Below, in pieces: positions 57,063 through 64,000 of a stretch of DNA of 64,000 nucleotides. The position numbers were made by a program, and so were the translations under genes. The DNA is from CAVXFB01 sp963760935. GTDB lineage: Bacteria > Planctomycetota > Planctomycetia > Pirellulales > Thermoguttaceae. How positions within the stretch are numbered: the stretch's first letter is position 1; the number at the start of each line of letters is the position of its first letter. Location: positions 1,116,001-1,180,000 of the forward strand of contig CAVXFB010000003.1 in NCBI GenBank assembly GCA_963760935.1, given 5' to 3'. The notes beneath the pieces were generated by a model that saw only the letters and a list, made by a program, of their open reading frames with translations, did not search any database and was not told the origin of the DNA.

Positions 57063-57136
57063 CTTGCCGTAGAAACGAAGCATGTTGCTGGTCGTGTTTG
57101 CCCGCCGTTTCTCGCTGGGATTGACGGCGCAACTAC

Positions 57137-57946
57137 CTAACTAATTATCCCATTCCGATCTGCTCCCACTTTGCCTGACTTCTCCACAAACGCCCGGTAG
57201 TCCTCCGGCGTGTCGATGCCGAAGGTGGGCGCGTCGACCACGCCGACGAGGATCGAATAGCCGGCCTCGATGACGCGGAGCTGTTCGAGCTTCTCAATCT
57301 GTTCCAACGCCGAAGGCGGCATCGCGGCCAACTTCAGCAGGAAATCGCGGCGATAGGCATACAGCCCGACGTGCTGGTGGAAAAGGGGCGGATTGCTGTC
57401 GAGCAACGCATTGTCCCAGTGGCGGGGGCAGGGAATTACGCTACGGCTGAAGTACATGGCCCGCCCTAGATGGTCGAACACCACTTTGACGCAGGCCGGA
57501 TCCTTCAATTGCTTGCGGAAGCGGATCGGCGTGGCGAGCGTGCTCATTACGGCCGTCGGGTTTTCTTCCAGCAACTCGATGGCCAAGTCGATCGAACTGC
57601 CTGCTATCTCCGGCTCGTCGCCTTGGACGTTCACAATAATATCGACGTCGGTCATTCGCCGGGCGATCTCGGCCACGCGGTCGGTGCCGCTCGAGGCCGC
57701 CGGGTTCGTCATTTCTACCTGGCCGCCAAACGCTCGAACCTCGTTGAGAATGTCGGCATGGTCCGTAGCCACGCATATCCCAGCAGGCCGTGTCGCGCTC
57801 TTGGCGGCCTCATAGGTGTGCTGGATCAGCGCCTTGCCCGTCTCACGCAGCAGCAGCTTCCGTGGCAGCCGCGTTGACGCAAGTCGAGCAGGAATAATGA
57901 TTTGACTCGTCGAACGAACACGCAATCTTGGCGCGGCCTGGGCCAT
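57137..57946 (-). CDS. kdsB: 3-deoxy-manno-octulosonate cytidylyltransferase
   Basis: Activates KDO with CTP for lipopolysaccharide core synthesis, evidence for a KDO-containing outer membrane. The nucleotide site IIIPARLASTRLPRKLL is near residue 16, followed by VATDH, GTDRVAEIARR and NVQGDEPEI with the metal-binding Asp, then HQHVGLYAYRRDFLL. 269 residues. GGAGGAAG lies five bases before the ATG at 57946. It is divergent from the zinc-transport operon. Intact. Confidence 0.94.
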   Translation of the reverse strand: MAQAAPRLRVRSTSQIIIPARLASTRLPRKLLLRETGKALIQHTYEAAKSATRPAGICVATDHADILNEVRAFGGQVEMTNPAASSGTDRVAEIARRMTDVDIIVNVQGDEPEIAGSSIDLAIELLEENPTAVMSTLATPIRFRKQLKDPACVKVVFDHLGRAMYFSRSVIPCPRHWDNALLDSNPPLFHQHVGLYAYRRDFLLKLAAMPPSALEQIEKLEQLRVIEAGYSILVGVVDAPTFGIDTPEDYRAFVEKSGKVGADRNGIIS

Positions 57947-58024
57947 GAGCTTCCTCCATGATGACCATTGAAAAGCGATTATTAGCCGATTTCGCCGATC
58001 AGCGGTAGACGAATTGGTAACGGG

Positions 58025-58039
58025 TAATACAATGTATTA
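58025..58039 (+). promoter_or_regulatory. Palindromic operator overlapping the zinc-operon promoter
   Basis: TAATACAATGTATTA is a perfect inverted repeat (seven-base arms, one-base centre) in otherwise GC-rich DNA. It contains TACAAT (58028-58033), a good -10 box, with TAGACG (58006-58011) 16 bases upstream as a possible -35. The palindrome would therefore overlap the promoter that drives the regulator gene at 58147. This is a typical repressor-site geometry. Confidence 0.55.
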
Positions 58040-58146
58040 ATCCAGCAACCGGGACCGGGTCGCTTTTCGACTCAAATTGGCGCTTGGCAGACACGCCTAG
58101 GACAAAATACGTGGCCCCGTTCCGTCCCAAACCGCCGGAGACCATC

Positions 58147-58443
58147 ATGGCCGACGCCCGACGAAAACATGACATTATCACCTTCAAGGTCGACGAGCCC
58201 CTCCGCGAGGCAATGGCCGGCATTCCCAACCGCTCCGAATTTATTCGTGCGGCCATCCTCTCGGCCCTCGACAGTGTCTGCCCATTATGTAAGGGCAGCG
58301 GCATCCTGACGCCCGATCAGCATAAGCACTGGGTCGCGTTCGCCGAGCATCATGCCGTGACCCAGTGCGGCGACTGTAACGCCCTCCACTTGGTCTGCGA
58401 GGCGGACAGCAGCTCGGGCAACCAGCACGGGGGAAGCAGCTAA
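58147..58443 (+). CDS. Ribbon-helix-helix protein with Cys/His-rich tail, candidate metal-responsive repressor
   Basis: 98 residues. The N-terminal 40 residues (DIITFKVDEPLREAMAGIP, then NRSEFIRAAILSAL) match CopG/NikR-type ribbon-helix-helix DNA-binding domains. The tail has Cys45-x-x-Cys48, Cys74-x-x-Cys77 and Cys84 with His59, His61, His68 and His69, a strong metal-binding pattern. Its stop overlaps the znuA start (TAATG), so it heads the transporter operon. GGAG lies six bases before the ATG at 58147, favoured over an upstream TTG. It is not NikR by length or spacing. Confidence 0.7.
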   Translation: MADARRKHDIITFKVDEPLREAMAGIPNRSEFIRAAILSALDSVCPLCKGSGILTPDQHKHWVAFAEHHAVTQCGDCNALHLVCEADSSSGNQHGGSS

Positions 58444-59381
58444 TGCGAGGGCCAAGACATTGGCATGTTTTCTGCCGCTGCGTTACGCTGCTGACGGCGC
58501 TGGTCGCCGGCTGTGGCGCGCCCACGAAGGAAAATACCGACAACCGCCTACAGGTGGTTGCCGGCGTGCCGCCCTTGGCATATCTCGTCGAACAGATCGG
58601 CGCCAAACACGTAAACGTCGATGTCTTGGTGCAGCCCGGCCAAGACCCGCATACGTTCGAGCCGACGCCACGGCAGGTCATGTCGCTCGGCAATGCGGCG
58701 ATCTTCTTCAAAATCGATATGCCCTTTGAAAACGTTTTGTTGGACAAAGTCCAGGAAGGCAATCCAACGCTCCGTATCGTTGATACAACCCGCGGCATTA
58801 AGAAGCGTGAAATGGATGCGCCATGCTCCCATGAGGCATCAGGCCACGAGCACGATGGCGGCGGCGAGCCCGATCCGCACGTCTGGCTCTCGCCTCCGCT
58901 TTTGATCATTCAGGCCAACAACGTTGCCGCGGCCCTGTGCGAGGCCGATCCGACGCATGCGCGCGAATATCGAAAGAACCTTGCCACATTGGTCGATCGC
59001 ATCGGAACTTTGCACCGGCGAGTCACGGCCATGCTGGCCCCATATCGCGGTCGCTCGTTCTACGTATTTCATCCGGGCTTCGGCTATTTTGCCGACACCT
59101 ATGGGCTGAAGGAGGTCCCGATCGAGACTGACAGCCGCTCGCCGACGCTGCCGGAGCTTCGCGCATTGACCGCCGAAGCCCGATCCGACGGCGTAACAAC
59201 CATCTTCATCCAGCCACAATCACCGCAGCAAAGCGCACAGGTCGTGGCCGACGCCATCGGTGGCACGACAGTCCTGCTCAACGGTCTGGCCGAGAACGTT
59301 CTCAGCGATATTGACGATATAGCGACCAAGCTCCAGGCAACTCTAGCCGAGAGCCGGCCTCCACCAACCACTCGCCACTAA
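58443..59381 (+). CDS. znuA: Metal ABC transporter substrate-binding lipoprotein, ZnuA-like
   Basis: Periplasmic zinc or manganese receptor of the cluster A-I family. The lipobox LVAGC places the anchored Cys at residue 24. Ligand histidines are seen in DPHTFEPTPRQV (near residue 70) and PDPHVWLSPP (near 142). Another histidine comes in FYVFHPGFGYFADTYGL, and the ligand acid is in the IETDSRSPTLPE to SPQQSAQVVAD region. A His-rich loop (HEASGHEHDGG) at about 125-138 is typical of zinc-specific members. 312 residues. The start overlaps the regulator stop. Confidence 0.9.
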   Translation: MRGPRHWHVFCRCVTLLTALVAGCGAPTKENTDNRLQVVAGVPPLAYLVEQIGAKHVNVDVLVQPGQDPHTFEPTPRQVMSLGNAAIFFKIDMPFENVLLDKVQEGNPTLRIVDTTRGIKKREMDAPCSHEASGHEHDGGGEPDPHVWLSPPLLIIQANNVAAALCEADPTHAREYRKNLATLVDRIGTLHRRVTAMLAPYRGRSFYVFHPGFGYFADTYGLKEVPIETDSRSPTLPELRALTAEARSDGVTTIFIQPQSPQQSAQVVADAIGGTTVLLNGLAENVLSDIDDIATKLQATLAESRPPPTTRH

Positions 59382-59398
59382 CCACTAGCCACTCTCCA

Positions 59399-60163
59399 AT
59401 GACCGAGCCGGCGATTTCACTGCAGGACGTGACCTTTTCCTACGGCGGCGTGCCGACGTTGACAGATGTGAATCTGTCGGTCGACGAACGGCAGGCCGTG
59501 TGCGTCGTCGGACCCAACGGCGGCGGAAAGACGACGTTGGTGAAGTTGATCCTCGGCCTTCTAACGCCACAGAGCGGCACGGTTCGCGTATTCGGCCAGC
59601 CGCCAGAACGGTCGCGGCTCCGCGTCGGCTATATGCCGCAACACGTCCAGCACGATCTGCAGTTCCCCATGACCGTGATGGATATCGTGCTGATGGGCCG
59701 CCTGGGGCAAAAAGCGGGCGGCCGAGTCTGCGGATGGTACGGCCGCGCCGATCGTCGCGCCGCGCTCGAGACTCTGGCCGAAGTAGGCATGGAAGGGTCA
59801 TGCCGCCGACCATTCGCCTCCCTCTCCGGCGGCCAACGCCAGCGCGTGTTGATTGCCCGAGCGCTCTGCTGCCAGCCTGACCTGCTGCTGCTCGACGAGC
59901 CAACGTCCAACGTCGATACCCTGGTGGAAGCTCAGCTATTAGACCTGCTCCGCCTGCTCAACCAACGGATGACGATCCTCATGGTATCGCACGACTTGGG
60001 CTTCGTCTCGGGCCTTGTCGAACGCGTGATCTGCGTCAATCGCCGAGTGGTCGTCCATCCGACCAGCCAGGTCACCGGCGAGGCAATCCGCGATATCTAC
60101 GGCGGCGAGGTCCGCATGGTCCATCACGACGAGTTCTCCCCTTTCGGACATACGCATGACTGA
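59399..60163 (+). CDS. znuC: Metal ABC transporter ATP-binding protein, ZnuC-like
   Basis: ATPase subunit of the zinc/manganese importer. 254 residues with Walker A VGPNGGGKTTLVKL near residue 36, Q-loop MPQHVQHDLQ, signature LSGGQRQRV, Walker B LLLLDEPTSNVD and switch His in VSHDLGF. The ATG at 59399 is 17 bases after the znuA stop, across a low-complexity CCACTAACCACTAGCC tract. Its 3' end overlaps the permease gene by eight bases. Confidence 0.92.
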   Translation: MTEPAISLQDVTFSYGGVPTLTDVNLSVDERQAVCVVGPNGGGKTTLVKLILGLLTPQSGTVRVFGQPPERSRLRVGYMPQHVQHDLQFPMTVMDIVLMGRLGQKAGGRVCGWYGRADRRAALETLAEVGMEGSCRRPFASLSGGQRQRVLIARALCCQPDLLLLDEPTSNVDTLVEAQLLDLLRLLNQRMTILMVSHDLGFVSGLVERVICVNRRVVVHPTSQVTGEAIRDIYGGEVRMVHHDEFSPFGHTHD

Positions 60164-61001
60164 CTTTCTCGATGCGATTAGAGAATTACCCTTCCTCCGC
60201 TACGCCCTGCTAACCGGCCTGCTGGCAAGCGTGCCGTTGGGAATCGTCGGCTCGTACGTCGTGACGCGGCGGATCACTTACATCGGCGCTGCCATTTCGC
60301 ACTGCGTGTTGGGCGGCATCGGCGCGGCTCTCTATCTGAACGTCGTATACCATCTCGACTGGTGCAGTCCACTGGCCGGCGCCGTGGCAGCCGCCCTTGT
60401 CTCAGCCCTCATTATCGGCCTCGTGAGCCTCTACGCCCGCCAACGCGAAGACACCGTGATCAGCGCCGTTTGGGCACTCGGTATGGCGATTGGCCTCGTA
60501 TTCTTTGCCAAGACACCCGGCAACGTCGATCCGATGAGTTACCTGTTCGGCAACATCCTCCTGGTGTCGCAGTCCGACGTCTGGCTGGTCGCGGTGATGG
60601 ACTTGTTGGTTGTCGCCCTCGGGCTCGGTCTCTACCCAAAATTGCTCGCTCTGTGTTTCGACGAAGAGTTTGCCCAGCTCCGCGGCGTGCCGGTCAAGCT
60701 CTACTACTTGTTGCTCTTGTGTCTGACCGCGCTAACCGTGGTGCTGCTGGTTCGCGTGGTGGGCATCGTGCTGGTAATCGCGTTGCTGACGCTTCCGGCC
60801 GCCGTAGCCGGTCATTTTGCCCGCCGACTTTGGCAAATGATGCTGCTGGCCATCGTCTGCTGCATGGTATTCGTTACCGCCGGCATCGCTCTAAGCTATC
60901 CCACCAATCTGCCGAGCGGCCCGGTCATCATCCTCATCGCCGGTGCGACGTATCTGGTAGTGACCCTGTCGACGCGGCTGCTCAACGGTGGCGCGCCCTG
61001 A
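60156..61001 (+). CDS. znuB: Metal ABC transporter permease, ZnuB-like
   Basis: Membrane channel subunit of the same importer. 281 residues with about eight hydrophobic segments. GLLASVPLGIVGSYVVTRRI and ITYIGAAISHCVLGGIGAAL contain the family pattern. FCLDEEFAQLRGVP-like CFDEEFAQLRGVPVKLY near residue 168 is the helical coupling region with the EAA-like loop. The end is the usual hydrophobic tail. It completes a regulator-receptor-ATPase-permease operon. The next gene is on the opposite strand. Confidence 0.92.
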   Translation: MTDFLDAIRELPFLRYALLTGLLASVPLGIVGSYVVTRRITYIGAAISHCVLGGIGAALYLNVVYHLDWCSPLAGAVAAALVSALIIGLVSLYARQREDTVISAVWALGMAIGLVFFAKTPGNVDPMSYLFGNILLVSQSDVWLVAVMDLLVVALGLGLYPKLLALCFDEEFAQLRGVPVKLYYLLLLCLTALTVVLLVRVVGIVLVIALLTLPAAVAGHFARRLWQMMLLAIVCCMVFVTAGIALSYPTNLPSGPVIILIAGATYLVVTLSTRLLNGGAP

Positions 61002-61026
61002 CGAACGTAGGACTTGCCATGCAATT

Positions 61027-61974
61027 TCATTGGCCAGCCGGCCTTTTCAACATCGAGCCCAAATGGCCGACAATGCAGTCGGCCAGCACGTCGGCGTGGT
61101 AGCCGCCTTCGAGAACGCTAACTACCTTCCCGTCGGCGTGCATATCGGCCACGTCCAGCACAAAATTGCTCATTGTCACGAAGTCCTCGGTATCGAGGCC
61201 GAGATCACCAATGGGATCTAGGCGATGGGCGTCGTAGCCCGCGCTAATGAGAACTAACTCCGGCTTAATCTTCGCCGCGAACTTCTCCAGGTTCGTGGTG
61301 AATGCTTCCAAGATGTCTTTTCGCGGCGTTCCGTAGCGGATCGGCAGATTGAGCGTCGCGCCCAGTCCACGGCCCGCGCCCGTCTCGTCGGCTGTGCCTG
61401 AACCGGGATAGAACGGAAAGCGGTGCATCGAAAAGAAGCCTACCTGTGGGTCTTCCCAAAACGCGGCTTGCGTGCCATTGCCATGATGCACGTCCCAGTC
61501 GACGATCAATACGCGCTCGATGCCGAGGGCATCGATGGCCAAACGGGCAGCCACGGCAATGTTATTGATGAGGCAAAATCCCATTGCCTGACTCTGTAAC
61601 GCATGGTGGCCCGGTGGACGCACAATGCACAGCGCCTGGCGATCTTCACCTCGAACCACGCGGCCCACGGCGTCACAGGCGCTGCCGGCGGCAAGCAAAG
61701 CCACATCGTAGCTGGCACGGCTCAACGCCGTGTCCGGTTCGATATATCCGCCGCCTGCCTCCGCAAAGGAACAAAGCTCGTCCAGATAGCGCGATGTGTG
61801 GACTCGCAAGAGTTGCTGGCGAGTGGCCGGCCCGAAATCCGGCCGTCGGCACTGCCCCGTCAGTCCGGCCTGTTCGAGCCGCAGTGGGATTCGCCGTATT
61901 CGATTCCCAGATTCTGGATGGGCACCGCCCGTGACGTGATCGAGGAGCGACGACGAGTAGTACAGTAATGTCAT
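61027..61974 (-). CDS. Histone deacetylase family (zinc-dependent deacetylase)
   Basis: Arginase/deacetylase-fold protein of 315 residues. CIVRPPGHHA near residue 123 holds the catalytic His pair, LIVDWDVHHGNGTQ near 160 supplies the zinc Asp and His, and ELVLISAGYDAH gives the second Asp. VVSVLEGGYH is the last loop. Substrates in bacteria may be acetylated proteins, polyamines or acetoin-related compounds, and none can be read here. Start ATG 61974. Zinc dependence is a loose link to the transporter operon next to it, which runs convergent. Confidence 0.9.
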   Translation of the reverse strand: MTLLYYSSSLLDHVTGGAHPESGNRIRRIPLRLEQAGLTGQCRRPDFGPATRQQLLRVHTSRYLDELCSFAEAGGGYIEPDTALSRASYDVALLAAGSACDAVGRVVRGEDRQALCIVRPPGHHALQSQAMGFCLINNIAVAARLAIDALGIERVLIVDWDVHHGNGTQAAFWEDPQVGFFSMHRFPFYPGSGTADETGAGRGLGATLNLPIRYGTPRKDILEAFTTNLEKFAAKIKPELVLISAGYDAHRLDPIGDLGLDTEDFVTMSNFVLDVADMHADGKVVSVLEGGYHADVLADCIVGHLGSMLKRPAGQ

Positions 61975-62165
61975 AACCGGAAGCTCCGCCGCATTATGAT
62001 ACTCTACGGCCAGCGGTCGACGTCGTACAGGGGTTGGAACCGGCAGACAGACACGTGATTAACGGTTGCGTGCGGCCCTGCTCAGCTTGACACCCCTCCA
62101 CACTCACTGGTAGCCTATATCTTGCGGGTTCTCGTTAACGACAAACAAAAGAGCTGATAGGTCTT

Positions 62166-63407
62166 ATGGTTACAGCGAAACGGAAGACATACGGCGAATG
62201 GCGAGTCGCCTTCGGTTCGGGTTTGATCTTGGCACTTTGGGTCATCGGCTGTTTCACGGCCATCGCCATGGCCCAGCCGGACACAGCCGCGACCGGCGCT
62301 GCCGAGGCGCCGCAAACCTACGAACAACTGCCGGTCGACGAGGCGCTGAAGCGGAATGCAACCACGATTAACCAGATTCTCATGTCCGGCCAGTTTAACA
62401 CCGGCCAGCAGGCGATCTTCACCGACTATTTTGAAAAATACGCGTTGGCGCGGTGGACCACTCCAGACGATCCAAGGAGCCTCGGCAACCTGCCAAGCTA
62501 TCGCAAGGACCTGCGCAACAGCCTAGCGCGGCACGGCTCGGGCGCCGGGCCTCAGGTCCATGACTACCTCGCAAAGCTCGTTCTCGACTTCATGAACAAG
62601 ATCGTGGCCGGCCACTATCATCCGGCGGTTCAAGTCAACGCCATGTTGATGATCGGCGAGCTCAACAGCGTCGAAGGTAATCCGCCCACGCCGCTGCCGG
62701 CCGCGCTCGATGTATTGCTCGCGGACGCCGGCAATGCAAAATTGGCGCCGGCAGTCCGCATTGCTGCGATGGTCGGCGTCCAACGCCACATCATGCTTCG
62801 CACCGGTGATAACGATGCCCGCCGAACCATCTTGGCCGCCGTGCTGAAGCTCGCGACCGACGAGGCATCCCCGACCGACGTCGGCCGGCAATGGCTCTTA
62901 GCGCAGTCCGTCGAAACGTTGGCCCAATTGGGCACATTGGGCGAGAACAACGCCGCCTTCAAGCTCATTGTGAAGACTCTCTCGGACAAAAAGCTATCGC
63001 TTGCGACACGCAGCGTCGCCGCCAATTCACTGGGTCGCTTGAACTACGAGGGCGCGACAAATATCAAACCGGCCGATGCCGCCGCGGCGGTCGGGCAATT
63101 CCTCATCGACGCCTGCACCGATGAACTCAAGCGGGCCAAGAGTGCGGACAAAGGCACTACGCAGCGGCGGATGAAACAGCGACTGGCCGCTGCCGCCACG
63201 GCTCTGGGCGGTGAAAACGAAGACGGCAAGGGTTTGGCCTCCGCGGCACGCGACCCGGCCCAACGCACTTTCATTACTAAGTTGCAGGAGGAAATCACGG
63301 CGGGAATCAAAGAATTCGACGACCCGGATCGTGCCCCAGAGGAACTGCACGGTGCGGTTGATGATCTCCGTAGCAAGCTCGAAGCCTGGGCAAAGACGAA
63401 GCCTTGA
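62166..63407 (+). CDS. Exported helical-repeat protein, unknown function
   Basis: 413 residues with an N-terminal transmembrane signal (VAFGSGLILALWVIGCFTAIA). The mature part is a chain of amphipathic helix pairs of HEAT/ARM-like spacing (HYHPAVQVNAMLMIGELNSV, then APAVRIAAMVGVQRHIML, then LSLATRSVAANSLGRLNYEG), suggesting a protein-binding scaffold. No enzyme motif is seen. Start ATG 62166. It precedes ispD by about 90 bases on the same strand. Confidence 0.6.
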   Translation: MVTAKRKTYGEWRVAFGSGLILALWVIGCFTAIAMAQPDTAATGAAEAPQTYEQLPVDEALKRNATTINQILMSGQFNTGQQAIFTDYFEKYALARWTTPDDPRSLGNLPSYRKDLRNSLARHGSGAGPQVHDYLAKLVLDFMNKIVAGHYHPAVQVNAMLMIGELNSVEGNPPTPLPAALDVLLADAGNAKLAPAVRIAAMVGVQRHIMLRTGDNDARRTILAAVLKLATDEASPTDVGRQWLLAQSVETLAQLGTLGENNAAFKLIVKTLSDKKLSLATRSVAANSLGRLNYEGATNIKPADAAAAVGQFLIDACTDELKRAKSADKGTTQRRMKQRLAAAATALGGENEDGKGLASAARDPAQRTFITKLQEEITAGIKEFDDPDRAPEELHGAVDDLRSKLEAWAKTKP

Positions 63408-63498
63408 TCTTGTCGGCTGGTTCCTGTTCGATGACCTTCCCGAGCAGCCGATCATCAATCCACAATCACCATCCAACAATTCGCAGGAGCAGCCGCTC

Positions 63499-64000
63499 GT
63501 GGCCAAATTCGCCGTGATACTGCCCGCCGCCGGCAGCAGCAGCCGCTTTCGCGACAAGAGCTACAAGAAGCCCTTTGCGCCGCTGGCTAACAAAGCCGTC
63601 TGGCTGCATTCGGCCGAGCGATTCCTTGGCCGCAGCGACGTCCTACAGACGATTCTCGTCATCGCGCCCGACGACCGGGCCGATTTCAATCAAAAATTTT
63701 CGGCCAACATCGCCTTCCTCGGCATTGAAGTGGTCGACGGTGGGGCCCAACGTGCCGATTCCGTCGAGTCGGCGCTCGCCCGCGTGAAACCGCAGGCCGA
63801 TTTTGTCTGTGTCCACGATGCTGCTCGGCCCTGTCTGACCGACGCCTGGATCGATGACATTTTTGCCGCCGCCGAAAAGACCGGGGCCGCCATCTTCGCC
63901 CTCCCCGTGGCCGGAACGTTGAAGCGCGTCGGGGCCGATCGCAAGATCCAGCAAACCGTCGACCGCGACAATCTCTGGGAAGCCCAGACCCCGCAGGTCT
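63499..64000 (+). CDS. ispD: 2-C-methyl-D-erythritol 4-phosphate cytidylyltransferase (partial)
   Basis: IspD joins CTP to methylerythritol phosphate in the non-mevalonate isoprenoid pathway. From a GTG at 63499 (GGAG about ten bases upstream) the frame reads KFAVILPAAGSSSRFRDKSY, the cytidine-binding loop, and VHDAARPCLTDAWIDDIF with the metal-binding Asp. TVDRDNLWEAQTPQV follows, and the window then ends. About 167 codons are present of roughly 230-240. Isoprenoids made this way would supply the menaquinone side chain. Confidence 0.87.
   Translation, partial: MAKFAVILPAAGSSSRFRDKSYKKPFAPLANKAVWLHSAERFLGRSDVLQTILVIAPDDRADFNQKFSANIAFLGIEVVDGGAQRADSVESALARVKPQADFVCVHDAARPCLTDAWIDDIFAAAEKTGAAIFALPVAGTLKRVGADRKIQQTVDRDNLWEAQTPQV

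Noticed and set aside
57947..58146. An N-terminal extension of the ribbon-helix-helix regulator from TTG 58084
   Set aside because: The added 21 residues are Pro-rich and have no conserved features, while the ATG at 58147 has a good ribosome site.

Overview
The window looks like a chromosomal segment of a planctomycete, most likely Pirellulales or a close relative. This is an inference from gene content, not a database result. The DNA is GC-rich. It combines KdsB (LPS), CsrA, a PEP-CTERM protein with a dockerin, MraZ without a division cluster, a DUF1844 protein, a very large TPR protein, an ECF sigma/membrane-protein pair, and many palindromic intergenic repeats.

Layout. (1) 27-10423 is a respiratory complex I operon in the order nuoA-C-D-H-J-K-L-M-N. 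nuoB and nuoI are absent from their usual places, as are nuoE, nuoF and nuoG. It is followed by a small helical protein gene and tatD. (2) 11.8-17.1 kb holds a thioredoxin-fold protein, a membrane protein, mqnD (futalosine menaquinone pathway, so a likely quinone supplier for complex I), csrA with a readable promoter, and an ECF sigma factor with two downstream membrane-anchored proteins. (3) 17.3-28 kb holds topA, a SurA/PpiD-like chaperone, a secreted glycoside hydrolase-like protein, a SUMF1/dockerin/PEP-CTERM surface protein and a secreted alpha/beta hydrolase with Asp at the nucleophile position. (4) 28.3-34.5 kb is a probable surface-polysaccharide operon on the minus strand: nucleotide-sugar dehydrogenase, VanZ-like protein, 1434-residue TPR protein. 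(5) 34.7-46.2 kb holds bioD, tRNA-Gln(UUG), a HAD phosphatase, a Nudix hydrolase, a polytopic membrane protein, xylB, an IS110-family transposase, toxin-antitoxin genes and groES-groEL. (6) 46.6-57.9 kb holds a secreted protein of unknown role, uvrC, pfkA, mraZ, a GT-C-type membrane protein, a DUF1844 protein, pyrG, a VapBC-type module and kdsB. (7) 58-61 kb is a zinc/manganese ABC transporter operon led by a ribbon-helix-helix protein with a Cys/His-rich tail. It has a perfect AT-rich palindrome in its promoter region. (8) The window ends with a histone-deacetylase-like enzyme, a secreted helical-repeat protein and the start of ispD.

Two properties cut across the window. First, ten otherwise well-conserved genes are broken by one or two small indels: nuoH, nuoM, nuoN, the SurA-like gene, the nucleotide-sugar dehydrogenase, the Nudix hydrolase, xylB, the RelE-like toxin, groEL and the GT-C protein. 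Restoring frame gives a complete protein of normal length each time, so long-read assembly error is the leading explanation. Second, several families of short palindromic repeats are scattered through the region. At least three copies lie inside open reading frames and are translated in frame (nuoD, uvrC and the 586-residue membrane protein).
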